Below, piece after piece: positions 1-7,436 of a stretch of DNA of 42,133 nucleotides. The notes under the pieces are model-generated. The model searched no databases. It was not told the DNA's origin and saw only the letters and a program-made list of their open reading frames with translations. Position numbers and translations under genes: made by a program. Source of the stretch: an uncultured Bacilli bacterium. Lineage in GTDB: Bacteria; Bacillota_I; Bacilli_A; RF39; UBA660. How positions within the stretch are numbered: the first letter of the stretch is position 1; every line of letters begins with the position of its first letter. The DNA lies in contig CANRPT010000007.1 of NCBI GenBank assembly GCA_947632565.1, positions 1 to 42,133 of the forward strand, given 5' to 3'.

Positions 1-43
1 CGTTACATTTTAAGTAAAGTGCACATATAAGTGCAATTGAGTA

Positions 44-79
44 AAAAAAGTGTATTTTTAAAAGAAAATGCACTTTTTT
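44..79. terminator. bidirectional terminator hairpin at the left IS end
   Basis: A 15-bp stem (44-58 with 65-79, one G-U pair) with a 6-nt loop. Its arms begin with six A and end with six T, so it reads as an intrinsic terminator on both strands. It sits just inside the left terminal repeat and would stop transcription entering or leaving the element. Confidence 0.6.
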
Positions 80-145
80 CAATGAATTTTAAAGATAAAA
101 TAATAAATAAGTAGATAAAAATCAAAAAAAGTGATATATTATTAA

Positions 146-172
146 TCGCAAGGAAGAATTACTTCCACGCGA
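146..172. repeat. stem-loop in the IS non-coding tail
   Basis: TCGC (146-149) pairs with GCGA (169-172) and GGAAG (152-156) with CTTCC (162-166) around the loop AATTA. A second imperfect hairpin follows directly at 178-222 with AGATAT and ATATCT arms. No coding potential is seen here. Confidence 0.5.
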
Positions 173-266
173 AAAAGTGCAGATATGTGTGAATTTTTAA
201 AACTAAATGCACAATATCTACATTAATTTAAAATTTATAAGATGGGCAATTTATTTGTCAAAATTT

Positions 267-312
267 GATATTTATAATGAACGCTTATAAATATCTTTTT
301 TTGTTTTTTTGT
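267..312 (+). terminator. terminator hairpin in the IS tail
   Basis: An 11-bp perfect stem, GATATTTATAA (267-277) with TTATAAATATC (285-295), has the loop TGAACGC and is followed by a long T-rich run (296-312). It would terminate a plus-strand transcript, i.e. one running against the transposase gene. Confidence 0.6.
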
Positions 313-330
313 TTGATAATTATATTTATT

Positions 331-396
331 TTATAAATTGCAATAAAGGTTAAAATGAACGCTTCGCGACCTTGACTTGCAATTTAAAAATAAATA
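331..396. repeat. three-tier stem-loop next to the transposase stop
   Basis: AAATTGCA pairs with TGCAATTT, AAGGT with ACCTT, and CGC with GCG around TTC at the tip, all within about 60 nt. The loop repeats AATGAACGCTT, also found in the terminator hairpin at 277-287. Transcribed from the transposase strand, it forms the proximal 3' UTR. Confidence 0.45.
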
Positions 397-426
397 ATAA
401 ATATATAACAAAAACAAAAGAAAAAC

Positions 427-1632
427 TTAATATTTTAATAATGAATCATTAAGTATAACTTCATCTGGTTTAATATAATAACAATTAAGTTTTTTAAGAA
501 TATATTCATCACACAAAAATAACATGGCCTCATAAGGTGACTTACCATTTAAAGAATCGCGACATAAACTGTTAATGTTATTCATAAATAAATCACAATC
601 TTCTTGAGTAATATTTTTAAAAGAAGAACCTTTAGGTAAAATATAACGAATAAATTCATGATTTTTTTCTATACCGCCTTTTTGCCAAGAAGCTGAAGGA
701 TCACAAAAGAAAAGATGAGTAACATATTCACCTGTCTCATGAATGCATTCAATGTTATTAACATCAAAAAATTCGTGACCATTATCAGTAAGAATAATTG
801 GAAAAAGATTTTTATAATCCTCTTCAGGTATAAAAGTTTGGAGAATTTCGAATATTCTAGTTACTTCTTCTGTAGTTTGAGATTCAAGTTTAAATATAAG
901 CATAAAATTAGACTTTCTCCAAAAAAGAGTAAGAAAACAATCTTCTTCAGTTTGTAATCCTTCAACAGTATCCATTTCAACAATGTTTAAATAGGGATTT
1001 CTAGAAGTATAATCTAAGAAATCATTATACTTTCTATTGATTAAAATTTCTCTTTCTTTACGAGTTCTTCTATTAGGATTATTTTTTCTTTTTTTATATT
1101 TAACAATTCTAGGAAAATCTAAAGGTCCAAATTCAAATACACCATTATTAACATACTTATAAAAAGAACTTTTACTAAAATCAAGAATATCAGGATGATT
1201 AATATATAAATGATTTATAGTTTGTCCTTTTTTTATAAGCGGATAGATAATTTCATTTATTTTATAAATTTCATCGTAGTTTAAATTAATACCTTGTCTA
1301 GATGATTTAATTAATTCATCATAAGATTTTTGAGCTTCTCTTGCGTAATAAGTCCATCTAATTTTTCTACAACCACTTCTAGATTTACATCCATTACAAA
1401 CATAAGGTGAATGGTTTAATCTTTCACAAGATAAATCTAAATCAGGATGATTAATTTTATAATTATTCCAACTAGATGGTTCAGAATATTTTTTGTTTCT
1501 ATCTATTTCTCTTAAAATAGACGAGTGACATCTATTAATTTCTTTAGCAATTTGATTAATTGATTTATTATCATTTAATCCATCTTCAATATTTTTTCTA
1601 TCTTCATAAGATAGATGACAATAATTTGCCAT
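427..1632 (-). CDS. IS30-family transposase
   Basis: This 401-aa DDE transposase would cut and join the element's ends. The N-terminus (about residues 8-45) is an IS30-type helix-turn-helix opening with LSYEDRKNIEDGL. A Cys cluster (CNGCKSRSGC) near residue 85 suggests a small zinc-binding insert. The catalytic core shows D221 (VEMDTVEG), D283 (LTDNGHEF) and E322 (GGIEKNHEFIR), followed by the family's PKG motif. ATG at 1632 is preferred over the upstream in-frame codon because AAGGAGG lies about 9 nt before it. The frame is intact, so the enzyme may be active. The gene points away from the ABC operon to its right and is insulated from it by a terminator. Confidence 0.93.
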   Translation of the reverse strand: MANYCHLSYEDRKNIEDGLNDNKSINQIAKEINRCHSSILREIDRNKKYSEPSSWNNYKINHPDLDLSCERLNHSPYVCNGCKSRSGCRKIRWTYYAREAQKSYDELIKSSRQGINLNYDEIYKINEIIYPLIKKGQTINHLYINHPDILDFSKSSFYKYVNNGVFEFGPLDFPRIVKYKKRKNNPNRRTRKEREILINRKYNDFLDYTSRNPYLNIVEMDTVEGLQTEEDCFLTLFWRKSNFMLIFKLESQTTEEVTRIFEILQTFIPEEDYKNLFPIILTDNGHEFFDVNNIECIHETGEYVTHLFFCDPSASWQKGGIEKNHEFIRYILPKGSSFKNITQEDCDLFMNNINSLCRDSLNGKSPYEAMLFLCDEYILKKLNCYYIKPDEVILNDSLLKY

Positions 1633-1743
1633 AATATATAATGCCTCCTTCATATGACAAATAAATTGCTTGAAAGATATTATATATGATTCTTAAATTA
1701 ACTGCACTACAATTGTGCACTTTCAAAAATAATCTACATTTAG

Positions 1744-1789
1744 AAAATGAAAGAAAATATGATAGTTTATTTTCTTTCATTTTTTTTAA
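1744..1789. terminator. terminator hairpin between IS and ABC operon
   Basis: A long perfect inverted repeat, AAAATGAAAG... (1744-1759) with ...CTTTCATTTT (1768-1783), is followed by more T. Both strands carry T-rich ends. Confidence 0.6.
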
Positions 1790-1793
1790 ATTT

Positions 1794-1802
1794 TGATATA
1801 AT
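1794..1802 (+). promoter_or_regulatory. extended -10 promoter of the ABC operon
   Basis: TGATATAAT is an extended -10 (TG-N-TATAAT) located 45 nt before the ABC ATPase start. No good -35 is visible in the T-rich upstream. Confidence 0.4.
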
Positions 1803-1847
1803 TAGTTTATGCGATATTACATGATACAGATTGGAGGATAGAATATT

Positions 1848-2744
1848 ATGTTAAAGGTAGAACATATTACGAAATATTATGGTAAAAATTTAGCAGTAGA
1901 TGATTTATCTTTTCAAGTAAAAGAAGGAGAAATTTTTGGATTACTAGGAAGTAATGGTGCAGGGAAGACAACTACCTTTCGAATTATTATGGGATTACTA
2001 GATAGTAATCAAGGAAACGTAACTTTAAATGGAAAAAAAATCGATTATCATCTAACAGATGAAATTGGTTTTGTAACAGAAGAAAGAAGTTTACTGACAA
2101 AATTAACCGTGAAAGAACAGTTAATTTATTATGGTAGATTAAAAGGAATGACAGAAGAAGAAATTCTAAAAAAAATGGATATTTGGTTGAAAAAATTTGA
2201 GATTACGGATTATCGAGATCGAAAAATTAAAGAATTATCCAAAGGAAACCAACAAAAGATTCAATTTATTGCCGCTGTGATTCATGAACCAAAATTATTG
2301 ATTTTAGATGAACCATTTACAGGATTAGATCCGATTAATGTACAACAGTTAAAAAATGCTATCTATGAACTACAGAAAAAAGGTTGTTCCATTATTTTTT
2401 CTTCTCACCAAATGGAACATATTGAACAGTTTTGTGAAAAGTTATTGATTTTAGTAAAAGGAAAAACCGTTTTAGAAGGATATTTAAAAGATATTAAAGA
2501 AGAATACCAAAAGAAAAATATTTTTATTCGTGGAGAGGTTGATACAAAATCATTAGAACAAATAGAGGGAGTATTGGAGGTCAGTTGCAATCAGAATGAA
2601 TATGAAGTAAAAATTACAGATGCTAGTGTCGTTCCTCGTGTATTTGAAAAAATCTCCAAATATAAAATCACGAAATTTGTAGTAGAAGAACCTAGTTTAA
2701 ATGAAATTTTTATTGCGAAAGTAGGTGGTAGCTATGATGCATAA
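1848..2744 (+). CDS. ABC transporter ATP-binding protein (NatA/YhaQ type)
   Basis: A 298-aa cytoplasmic ATPase that would power the membrane protein encoded next. Walker A is GSNGAGKTT near residue 35, the ABC signature is LSKGNQQK near 135, and Walker B with D-loop is LLILDEPFTGLDP near 155, followed by the switch His in SSHQMEH. About 85 C-terminal residues form the extra domain typical of the NatA/YhaQ (DUF4162) group. TTGGAGG precedes the ATG. The stop overlaps the permease start by 11 nt, implying translational coupling. Known relatives export Na+ or peptides and drugs; the substrate here cannot be told. Confidence 0.88.
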   Translation: MLKVEHITKYYGKNLAVDDLSFQVKEGEIFGLLGSNGAGKTTTFRIIMGLLDSNQGNVTLNGKKIDYHLTDEIGFVTEERSLLTKLTVKEQLIYYGRLKGMTEEEILKKMDIWLKKFEITDYRDRKIKELSKGNQQKIQFIAAVIHEPKLLILDEPFTGLDPINVQQLKNAIYELQKKGCSIIFSSHQMEHIEQFCEKLLILVKGKTVLEGYLKDIKEEYQKKNIFIRGEVDTKSLEQIEGVLEVSCNQNEYEVKITDASVVPRVFEKISKYKITKFVVEEPSLNEIFIAKVGGSYDA

Positions 2745-4053
2745 ATTTTGGTTTCTAACAGCTACTAGTTTTCAGAAAAAAGTAAAAAGTAAATGGTTTC
2801 TTGTTGTTAATATCGTTTTATTAGTAGCTATTATAGGAATTATAAATATTGATAGTATCATTAAAGCATTTGGAGGAGATTTTAATGATACCTATGAAAT
2901 TTTAGTATTAGATGAAACGAAAGAAGCGTATGATAGTTTTGCAAGAAATATAGAAACGCTAAATACTGCTTTAGACATGGATTATACTTATACCATTCAA
3001 GAAGTACAAGAAAAAAGTAGGGAAGAAATGGAAAAAGAAATACAAGGGACTGATAAAGTACTCATTGTTTTAGAAAATTCTCCCGAAGAATATTTAACTG
3101 CTAGTATGATTAGTGATTCGTATATCGATACCATGTATTATCAATTTTTATACCAAACTCTATCCAGTACCAAAACAGAAATTGCTTTTCGAAAGACGAA
3201 TATTGATCCAGTCGAATTAGAAAAAGTAACTTCTAATATTTCAGTAGAAAGAATTCTATTAAATGAAAATCAAAATAGTGAAGAAGAAAATATGGGGATG
3301 ATTATGGGAACCGTATTTCCTACGGTTATTCTTCCTTTCTTTATTTTAGTTATTTTCTTAGTACAAATGATAGGTGCTGAAATCAATGAAGAAAAACAAA
3401 CTCGTAGTATGGAAGTGATTATCTCTAATGTTAGTCCAAAAGCTCATTTCTTTTCCAAAGTAGTGGCTGCGAATGGATTTGTTTTACTACAAAGTTTTTT
3501 ATTAATACTATATGCAGGAATTGCCCTTTTCATTAGAAATCAATTAGGAGTGGAAGGAACTTCTAGCATAACAGCAGAATTTAGTAATATTTGGAATTTA
3601 TTAGTAACCAGTGGATTTACAGAAAAATTAATTTATATTTTACCACTGACTTTGATTTTAATGATTTTATCTTTCTTAACGTATTCTTTAGTAGCAGGAA
3701 TTTTAGCTTCTATGACCGTTAGTATGGAAGATTATCAACAAATTCAAAGTCCTATCATGATGATTTGTTTAGTGGGATACTATTTAGCAATCATGGCAGG
3801 AGTATTTCATGGTAGTATTTTGATTCGTATGTTATCGTATGTACCATTTCTATCTTGCTTATTATCACCCGCATTATTAGTAATTGGACAAATTGGAGTA
3901 ATGGACGTTTTGATTTCTTGTATCATTCTATGTATTTTTAATTACTTCTTAATTCGTTATGGATTAAAGATTTATAAAATAGGAATTTTAAATTATTCAA
4001 CAGATAAAATATGGAAGAAAGTATTTCAAGCAGTGAAGATGAAAGAAGAGTAA
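2734..4053 (+). CDS. ABC-2 type permease (NatB/YhaP type)
   Basis: A 439-aa membrane partner of the preceding ATPase. It has one N-terminal membrane segment (about 20-40), a large hydrophilic extracytoplasmic region (about 45-190) rich in Glu, Asp and Thr, then five to six further segments. The sequence EINEEKQTRSMEVIISN between the first two of these is the conserved motif of this family. ATG-ATG at 2734/2737 is chosen over an upstream GTG because of spacing from the weak AGGTGG. The operon ends here. This architecture fits NatB/YhaP; the substrate is unknown. Confidence 0.85.
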   Translation: MMHKFWFLTATSFQKKVKSKWFLVVNIVLLVAIIGIINIDSIIKAFGGDFNDTYEILVLDETKEAYDSFARNIETLNTALDMDYTYTIQEVQEKSREEMEKEIQGTDKVLIVLENSPEEYLTASMISDSYIDTMYYQFLYQTLSSTKTEIAFRKTNIDPVELEKVTSNISVERILLNENQNSEEENMGMIMGTVFPTVILPFFILVIFLVQMIGAEINEEKQTRSMEVIISNVSPKAHFFSKVVAANGFVLLQSFLLILYAGIALFIRNQLGVEGTSSITAEFSNIWNLLVTSGFTEKLIYILPLTLILMILSFLTYSLVAGILASMTVSMEDYQQIQSPIMMICLVGYYLAIMAGVFHGSILIRMLSYVPFLSCLLSPALLVIGQIGVMDVLISCIILCIFNYFLIRYGLKIYKIGILNYSTDKIWKKVFQAVKMKEE

Positions 4054-4102
4054 TCTTCTTTTTCTTTGAAAAAAGGAATCGAAAAAGGAAAATCTTCAAA
4101 AA

Positions 4103-4130
4103 TTGCTTGCTTTTATCGATATTTTATGAT
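4103..4130 (+). promoter_or_regulatory. rplU operon promoter
   Basis: TTGCTT (4103-4108), a 16-nt spacer, then TATGAT (4125-4130). It lies just upstream of the structured leader before rplU. Confidence 0.6.
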
Positions 4131-4139
4131 ATCATCTTA

Positions 4140-4228
4140 GATGTTTGAAGCTCCCGTTTCAAACCGCATTAAAAAGGTTTTTAAACAAAGGTTCTTTGTA
4201 CCTTGAGAGCGAGTCTAGAAATTTTAAA
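4140..4228 (+). ncRNA. L21 leader, ribosomal protein autoregulation element
   Basis: The 5' UTR of rplU folds into GTTTGAA (4143-4149) with TTCAAAC (4158-4164), then a second hairpin ACAAAG-GTT-CTTTGT, followed by a purine-rich AGAGCGAG stretch before the ribosome site AAAAGGAGG. Position and two-hairpin form match the Firmicute L21 leader family, thought to let L21 repress its own operon. The assignment rests on location and hairpins, not on a covariance search. Confidence 0.6.
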
Positions 4229-4240
4229 AGGAGGGATAAA

Positions 4241-4543
4241 ATGAACGCAGTAATTAAAACAGGTGGAAAACAATATTTAGTTTCTGAAGGAAGTGTAATT
4301 TTTGTTGAAAAATTAGCTGGAAACGAAGGAGACAAAGTTGTTTTTGATGAAGTTTTAATGCTTGATTCTAAAGTAGGAAATCCTTACGTTAGTAAAGCAA
4401 GTGTAGAAGGTGTCATTCAAAAGCAAGGAAAAGGGAAAAAGATTAGAATCTTCAAATACAAACAAAAATCAAGAAGTAATCGTAGAACCCTTGGACATAG
4501 ACAACCTTATACAAAGGTAGAAATTAAAAAAATTAATGGATAA
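4241..4543 (+). CDS. rplU: 50S ribosomal protein L21
   Basis: A 100-aa protein opening MNAVIKTGGKQYLVSEG, the standard L21 start. It ends with the basic RNA-binding block FKYKQKSRSNRRTLGHRQPYT and a KI.I motif. It binds 23S rRNA in the large subunit. A longer reading from 4145 is rejected because it would translate the leader hairpins, while AAAAGGAGG sits correctly before the ATG at 4241. First gene of rplU-prp-rpmA, the order found across Firmicutes. Confidence 0.97.
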   Translation: MNAVIKTGGKQYLVSEGSVIFVEKLAGNEGDKVVFDEVLMLDSKVGNPYVSKASVEGVIQKQGKGKKIRIFKYKQKSRSNRRTLGHRQPYTKVEIKKING

Positions 4544-4548
4544 ATAAT

Positions 4549-4848
4549 ATGATTAAAGTAAGTGTAGAAAGTAAAAAGCAAATCCAAAAAATTAAAATAT
4601 TAGGGCATGCCGACTATAAAGAATATGGAAAAGATATTGTTTGTAGTAGTGTTAGTAGTATTGTTACCACAACGGTAAATGGAATTGCTGAAATTAATCC
4701 AAAATATCTTGCAGTAGAAGAAGTAAAAAATGGAATGGTTCTTACTATTTTAACAGAAGATAAAATTTGTGAAAAGTTAATTCAGAATATGTTAAATTTA
4801 CTTTCTGAACTTTCAGAGAGTTATCCAGAAAATATAATTGTGAAGTAA
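4549..4848 (+). CDS. prp: ribosomal-processing cysteine protease Prp
   Basis: A 99-aa cysteine protease (YsxB family) with catalytic dyad H20 (ILGHADYKEYG) and C32 (KDIVCSSVS), the same spacing as S. aureus Prp H22/C34. Prp removes the N-terminal extension of L27, which is essential for ribosome assembly in these bacteria. Its gene lies 5 nt after rplU and 12 nt before rpmA. The L27 encoded next carries the expected cleavable extension, so enzyme and substrate agree. Confidence 0.95.
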   Translation: MIKVSVESKKQIQKIKILGHADYKEYGKDIVCSSVSSIVTTTVNGIAEINPKYLAVEEVKNGMVLTILTEDKICEKLIQNMLNLLSELSESYPENIIVK

Positions 4849-4860
4849 GGAGGAAAAAGG

Positions 4861-5151
4861 ATGAACAGATTAGTTTTAAATATACAATACTTTGCTCACC
4901 ACAAAGGACAAGGATCTACTTCTAATGGACGTGATTCTGCTGGTCGTAGATTAGGAGCAAAAGCCAGTGATGGAGAATTTGTAACTGCTGGTTCTATTTT
5001 ATATCGTCAAAGAGGAACCAAAATGTTTCCAGGAACAAATGCTCGTCGTGGAAGTGATGACACCATCTTTGCAACAATAGATGGAATCGTAAAATTCGAA
5101 AGAGTAGGAAAAGATAAAAAACAAGTTAGTGTTTATGCAGTAGAAGAATAG
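4861..5151 (+). CDS. rpmA: 50S ribosomal protein L27 with Prp-cleaved prosequence
   Basis: A 96-aa L27. The start [12 protein letters not shown] precedes [14 protein letters not shown]; the extension matches the Prp recognition form (NxQxFA), so mature L27 should begin at residue 13. The rest ([28 protein letters not shown]) is canonical. A strong ribosome site, AAGGAGG, precedes it. The stop TAG is part of the stem of the intrinsic terminator that ends this ribosomal operon. Confidence 0.97.
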   Translation: MNRLVLNIQYFAHHKGQGSTSNGRDSAGRRLGAKASDGEFVTAGSILYRQRGTKMFPGTNARRGSDDTIFATIDGIVKFERVGKDKKQVSVYAVEE

Positions 5152-5171
5152 TGAATTGACTATTCTTTTTT
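5146..5171 (+). terminator. rpmA terminator containing the stop codon
   Basis: GAATAG (5146-5151), whose last three bases are the rpmA stop, pairs with CTATTC (5160-5165), followed by six T. Confidence 0.65.
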
Positions 5172-5186
5172 ATTAGGAGAATCGTT

Positions 5187-5927
5187 ATGGAATATGAAAT
5201 GGGATTACAACAAAGATATTTTGAAGCAATGAAATATCAAAGTAAAAAAGTAGAAATAAGATTGTGGGATGAAAAAAGGAAACAAATCCAAGTAGGAGAT
5301 ATTATCTATTTTGGCTTAGAACCAGATCGAATTCAGAAAATCAAAACCAGAGTAACAAAATTAACAAGGTATGCTAATTTTCAAGAAACATTAGAAAATA
5401 TTCCAATAAAGTATCTTTCTTGTCAAGGAGTAGATAAAGAAGAATACCTACACGATTTAAATCTTTATTATCCAAAAGAAAAAGTAAATCAATATGGTGT
5501 ACTAGCAATAGAAGTAGAAAAATTAGAAAAATCTTGCGGAATCATTGTTTTTCAAGAAGATAAGAAGGGAAAAAAGGTATTAATGGTGAAACATTTAGCT
5601 GGACATTGGGGTTTTCCAAAAGGACACATGGAAAATCAAGAAACAGAAGAAGAAACAGCAATACGTGAAACTTGGGAAGAAACGGGAATTCATGCAAAAA
5701 TAGTAGGAGATTTTCGAAAAGTAATTACCTATCAACCGAAAGAAAATGTGCAAAAGGAAGTGGTTTTCTTCCAAGGTGAAGTAGTAAGTGGAAAAATGAA
5801 ATTGCCAAATACAGAGATCCAAGAAATCAAATGGATTTCCTTAGAAGAGGCAAAACAAATGCTCTCTCATCAAACTGAAAAAGCATTATTAGAAACATTT
5901 TCTGAGAATAAAAAAGAACTACCATAG
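5187..5927 (+). CDS. ASCH domain-Nudix hydrolase fusion
   Basis: A 246-aa two-domain protein. Residues 1-110 are an ASCH/PUA-like domain (YFEAMKYQSKKVEIRLWDEKR followed by VGDIIYF, the family's typical opening). Residues 115-240 are a Nudix domain with a complete Nudix box: GHMENQETEEETAIRETWEETGI fits GX5EX7REUXEEXGU. The preceding GFPKG resembles diadenosine tetraphosphate hydrolases of the NUDT2 type. Nudix enzymes cleave nucleoside diphosphate derivatives; ASCH domains bind RNA, and one bacterial member (YqfB) removes the acetyl group from N4-acetylcytidine. The combined substrate is unknown. AGGAG sits before the ATG. Confidence 0.85.
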   Translation: MEYEMGLQQRYFEAMKYQSKKVEIRLWDEKRKQIQVGDIIYFGLEPDRIQKIKTRVTKLTRYANFQETLENIPIKYLSCQGVDKEEYLHDLNLYYPKEKVNQYGVLAIEVEKLEKSCGIIVFQEDKKGKKVLMVKHLAGHWGFPKGHMENQETEEETAIRETWEETGIHAKIVGDFRKVITYQPKENVQKEVVFFQGEVVSGKMKLPNTEIQEIKWISLEEAKQMLSHQTEKALLETFSENKKELP

Positions 5928-5969
5928 AAGCACTATATAGAATCAAAGGAATAATAGGAGAGAGATTAA

Positions 5970-6146
5970 ATGAAACAAATAGAGGTAACTACTAAGGATT
6001 TTTCACATGCTTCCGATTTTGAAATAATAAAAGAAAAAGAAAAAATGTTAGAAGAAATCAAACAGTACCAGTTAAACGTTACTGATGAATATGATGTAAA
6101 AAAAGCATATGAATTAATCAAAAAACAAATAGAAAATGAAAAATAA
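5970..6146 (+). CDS. small hypothetical protein (58 aa)
   Basis: A short reading frame with a good ribosome site (AGGAGAGAG) and ATG at 5970. The 58-aa product is highly charged and predicted helical (MKQIEVTTKDFSHASDF at the start, then Lys/Glu-rich stretches), with no membrane segment. A clear terminator follows at 6169-6203, supporting a real gene. I do not recognise the family. Confidence 0.6.
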   Translation: MKQIEVTTKDFSHASDFEIIKEKEKMLEEIKQYQLNVTDEYDVKKAYELIKKQIENEK

Positions 6147-6168
6147 AAGATTTGTTTTTAAAAGATAA

Positions 6169-6203
6169 AAATCTCATTTGATCTATCATTTGAGATTTTT
6201 TCA
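6169..6203 (+). terminator. intrinsic terminator
   Basis: AAATCTCA (6169-6176) pairs with TGAGATTT (6191-6198), with an inner TGAT/ATCA extension and a T run. Confidence 0.7.
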
Positions 6204-6281
6204 TGGGTAATAAATCTTGTACTTTTCTTCAAATTGTACTATAGTAAAAATATGAAAGACAATTGATATCATTCAATTTTC

Positions 6282-6310
6282 TTTACAAAATGAACAAGAT
6301 ATGATATAAT
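6282..6310 (+). promoter_or_regulatory. sigma-A promoter of the acyltransferase gene
   Basis: TTTACA (6282-6287), a 17-nt spacer, TATAAT (6305-6310), about 50 nt before the start. Confidence 0.75.
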
Positions 6311-6360
6311 AGCCACAATTTCAAGCAGTATCAGAAATTAGAAAGATATGAGGAATTTTT

Positions 6361-7365
6361 ATGAAAAATGAGAATTTTAAAATGTTATCTCTTCGTGAAG
6401 AAAAAACATTAACCAAAGAAGAATTAAAAAATTATTATCAACAATTAAGAGAATATGCCTTATCTAGAAAACTAACCAATACGACGAAAGGAGCAACCAC
6501 GATTGCACCACATTTAAAGAATGCCACCAATGCGATTGCTGATAAACTAACCAATCTATTAGCAGGAGGAGAAGTCATAAAATTATCGGATGGACAAGAA
6601 AATGTTCCAGATGGTCCCGTTATTTATGCACACTCTCATCAAGGATTATTAGATAATTTTGCTTGGATTCCTGTAACACCAGATCATGCAATTATTCTAC
6701 ATTCGGATAAAGTCAAAAAGTTTTTAGTTTTGATTCAATTAAATACCGGATTAGTATTAGTTAGTAAAAGAGATGGAGAAGACGAAAACCGAAAAAATGC
6801 CAAATTGGATATGATGAAATTATTATTAGAAGGACATTCCATTGCCTACTTCCCAGAATGTGCTTGGAATTTATCCCCTAACAAATTACATCTTCCCATG
6901 AGTTTTGGATTTTTAGATTTGGCCAAAAAAACACAAGTACCAGTCATTCCCGAAGTAGATGAATTTACCTATGATACAACTACTGCAAAAGAAAGAATTA
7001 CTAGAATTCATACCAGATTCGGAAAACCAATTTATGTAGGGTTAGAAGATGATTTATCAGAAAAATTAAAAGAATATGAAGAAGCCATTTCTACCATGAG
7101 ATGGGATTTAATCCAAGAAAAAGGACTTTTTGCAAGAAGGGAAATCACCAATCAAGATTATATCAATTATTTAAAAGGAAATCTTCGTAATCTAGAATTA
7201 GGTGGAATTGATATACAGGTAGAAAGAGAACATTTATGGGATGCGAAAAATGAATTTTATCAATTTCATCACATTAACGATGTACCATTTAGCCCATTTG
7301 GAGAACTTTTAGAAACCGAAGAAGTACAAAAATTAAAAATGTTAAATTATATGCATCATATTTAA
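6361..7365 (+). CDS. PlsC-like glycerolipid acyltransferase family protein
   Basis: A 334-aa protein with the LPLAT signature: HX4D in AHSHQGLLDN (about residue 92-97) and FPECAWN (about 165), equivalent to the FPEG.R substrate motif. IPEVDEF follows at the position of the V.P motif. Family members transfer acyl chains to lysophosphatidic acid or related lipids at the inner membrane face. The protein is longer than ordinary PlsC (about 240 aa), with extra helical sequence before and after the core, and has no obvious membrane helix. Its substrate could differ from lysophosphatidate. It has its own promoter and terminator, hence a monocistron. Confidence 0.78.
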   Translation: MKNENFKMLSLREEKTLTKEELKNYYQQLREYALSRKLTNTTKGATTIAPHLKNATNAIADKLTNLLAGGEVIKLSDGQENVPDGPVIYAHSHQGLLDNFAWIPVTPDHAIILHSDKVKKFLVLIQLNTGLVLVSKRDGEDENRKNAKLDMMKLLLEGHSIAYFPECAWNLSPNKLHLPMSFGFLDLAKKTQVPVIPEVDEFTYDTTTAKERITRIHTRFGKPIYVGLEDDLSEKLKEYEEAISTMRWDLIQEKGLFARREITNQDYINYLKGNLRNLELGGIDIQVEREHLWDAKNEFYQFHHINDVPFSPFGELLETEEVQKLKMLNYMHHI

Positions 7366-7397
7366 AAAAAGGATAAAAAAATATCCTTTTTTCTTTT
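7365..7397 (+). terminator. intrinsic terminator
   Basis: AAAAAAGGATA (7365-7375) pairs with TATCCTTTTTT (7382-7392). The stem begins at the last base of the acyltransferase stop codon. Confidence 0.7.
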
Positions 7398-7402
7398 GGA
7401 TT

Positions 7403-7412
7403 ATGTTATAAT
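7403..7412 (+). promoter_or_regulatory. extended -10 promoter of the histidine kinase
   Basis: ATGTTATAAT contains TG-N-TATAAT. The same ten bases precede polA and the gene at 26596. Confidence 0.5.
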
Positions 7413-7436
7413 GCATTATAGAGTAGGGTGATGTTG

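Larger units (their letters stand above)
16..1723 (-). mobile_element. IS30-family insertion sequence
   Basis: An IS30-type transposase gene on the minus strand is bracketed by imperfect terminal inverted repeats. The left end (16-45) reads AAAGTGCAC, a 5-nt spacer, then AGTGCA. The right end, read from 1723 inward, reads AAAGTGCAC, a 6-nt spacer, then AGTGCA. A second, exact 15-bp inverted pair (GCAATTTATTTGTCA) lies subterminally at 246-260 and 1655-1669. The element is about 1.7 kb, longer than typical IS30 members, because about 410 nt of hairpin-rich non-coding DNA follow the transposase stop. The exact ends are uncertain: TACATTT occurs outside both ends (4-10 and 1735-1741) but not at equal distances, so I do not call a target duplication. 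Confidence 0.7.

Noticed and set aside
1..426. CRISPR-like or tandem repeat array at the left edge
   Set aside because: The repeats are inverted pairs of different sequence (hairpins and terminal repeats), not regularly spaced direct repeats.
1724..1741. Target-site duplication TACATTT around the IS
   Set aside because: The copies lie at different distances from the two terminal repeats (5 and 11 nt), so the match may be chance.
4145..4240. Upstream extension of the rplU reading frame
   Set aside because: It would translate the leader hairpins; AAAAGGAGG and the conserved L21 N-terminus fix the start at 4241.
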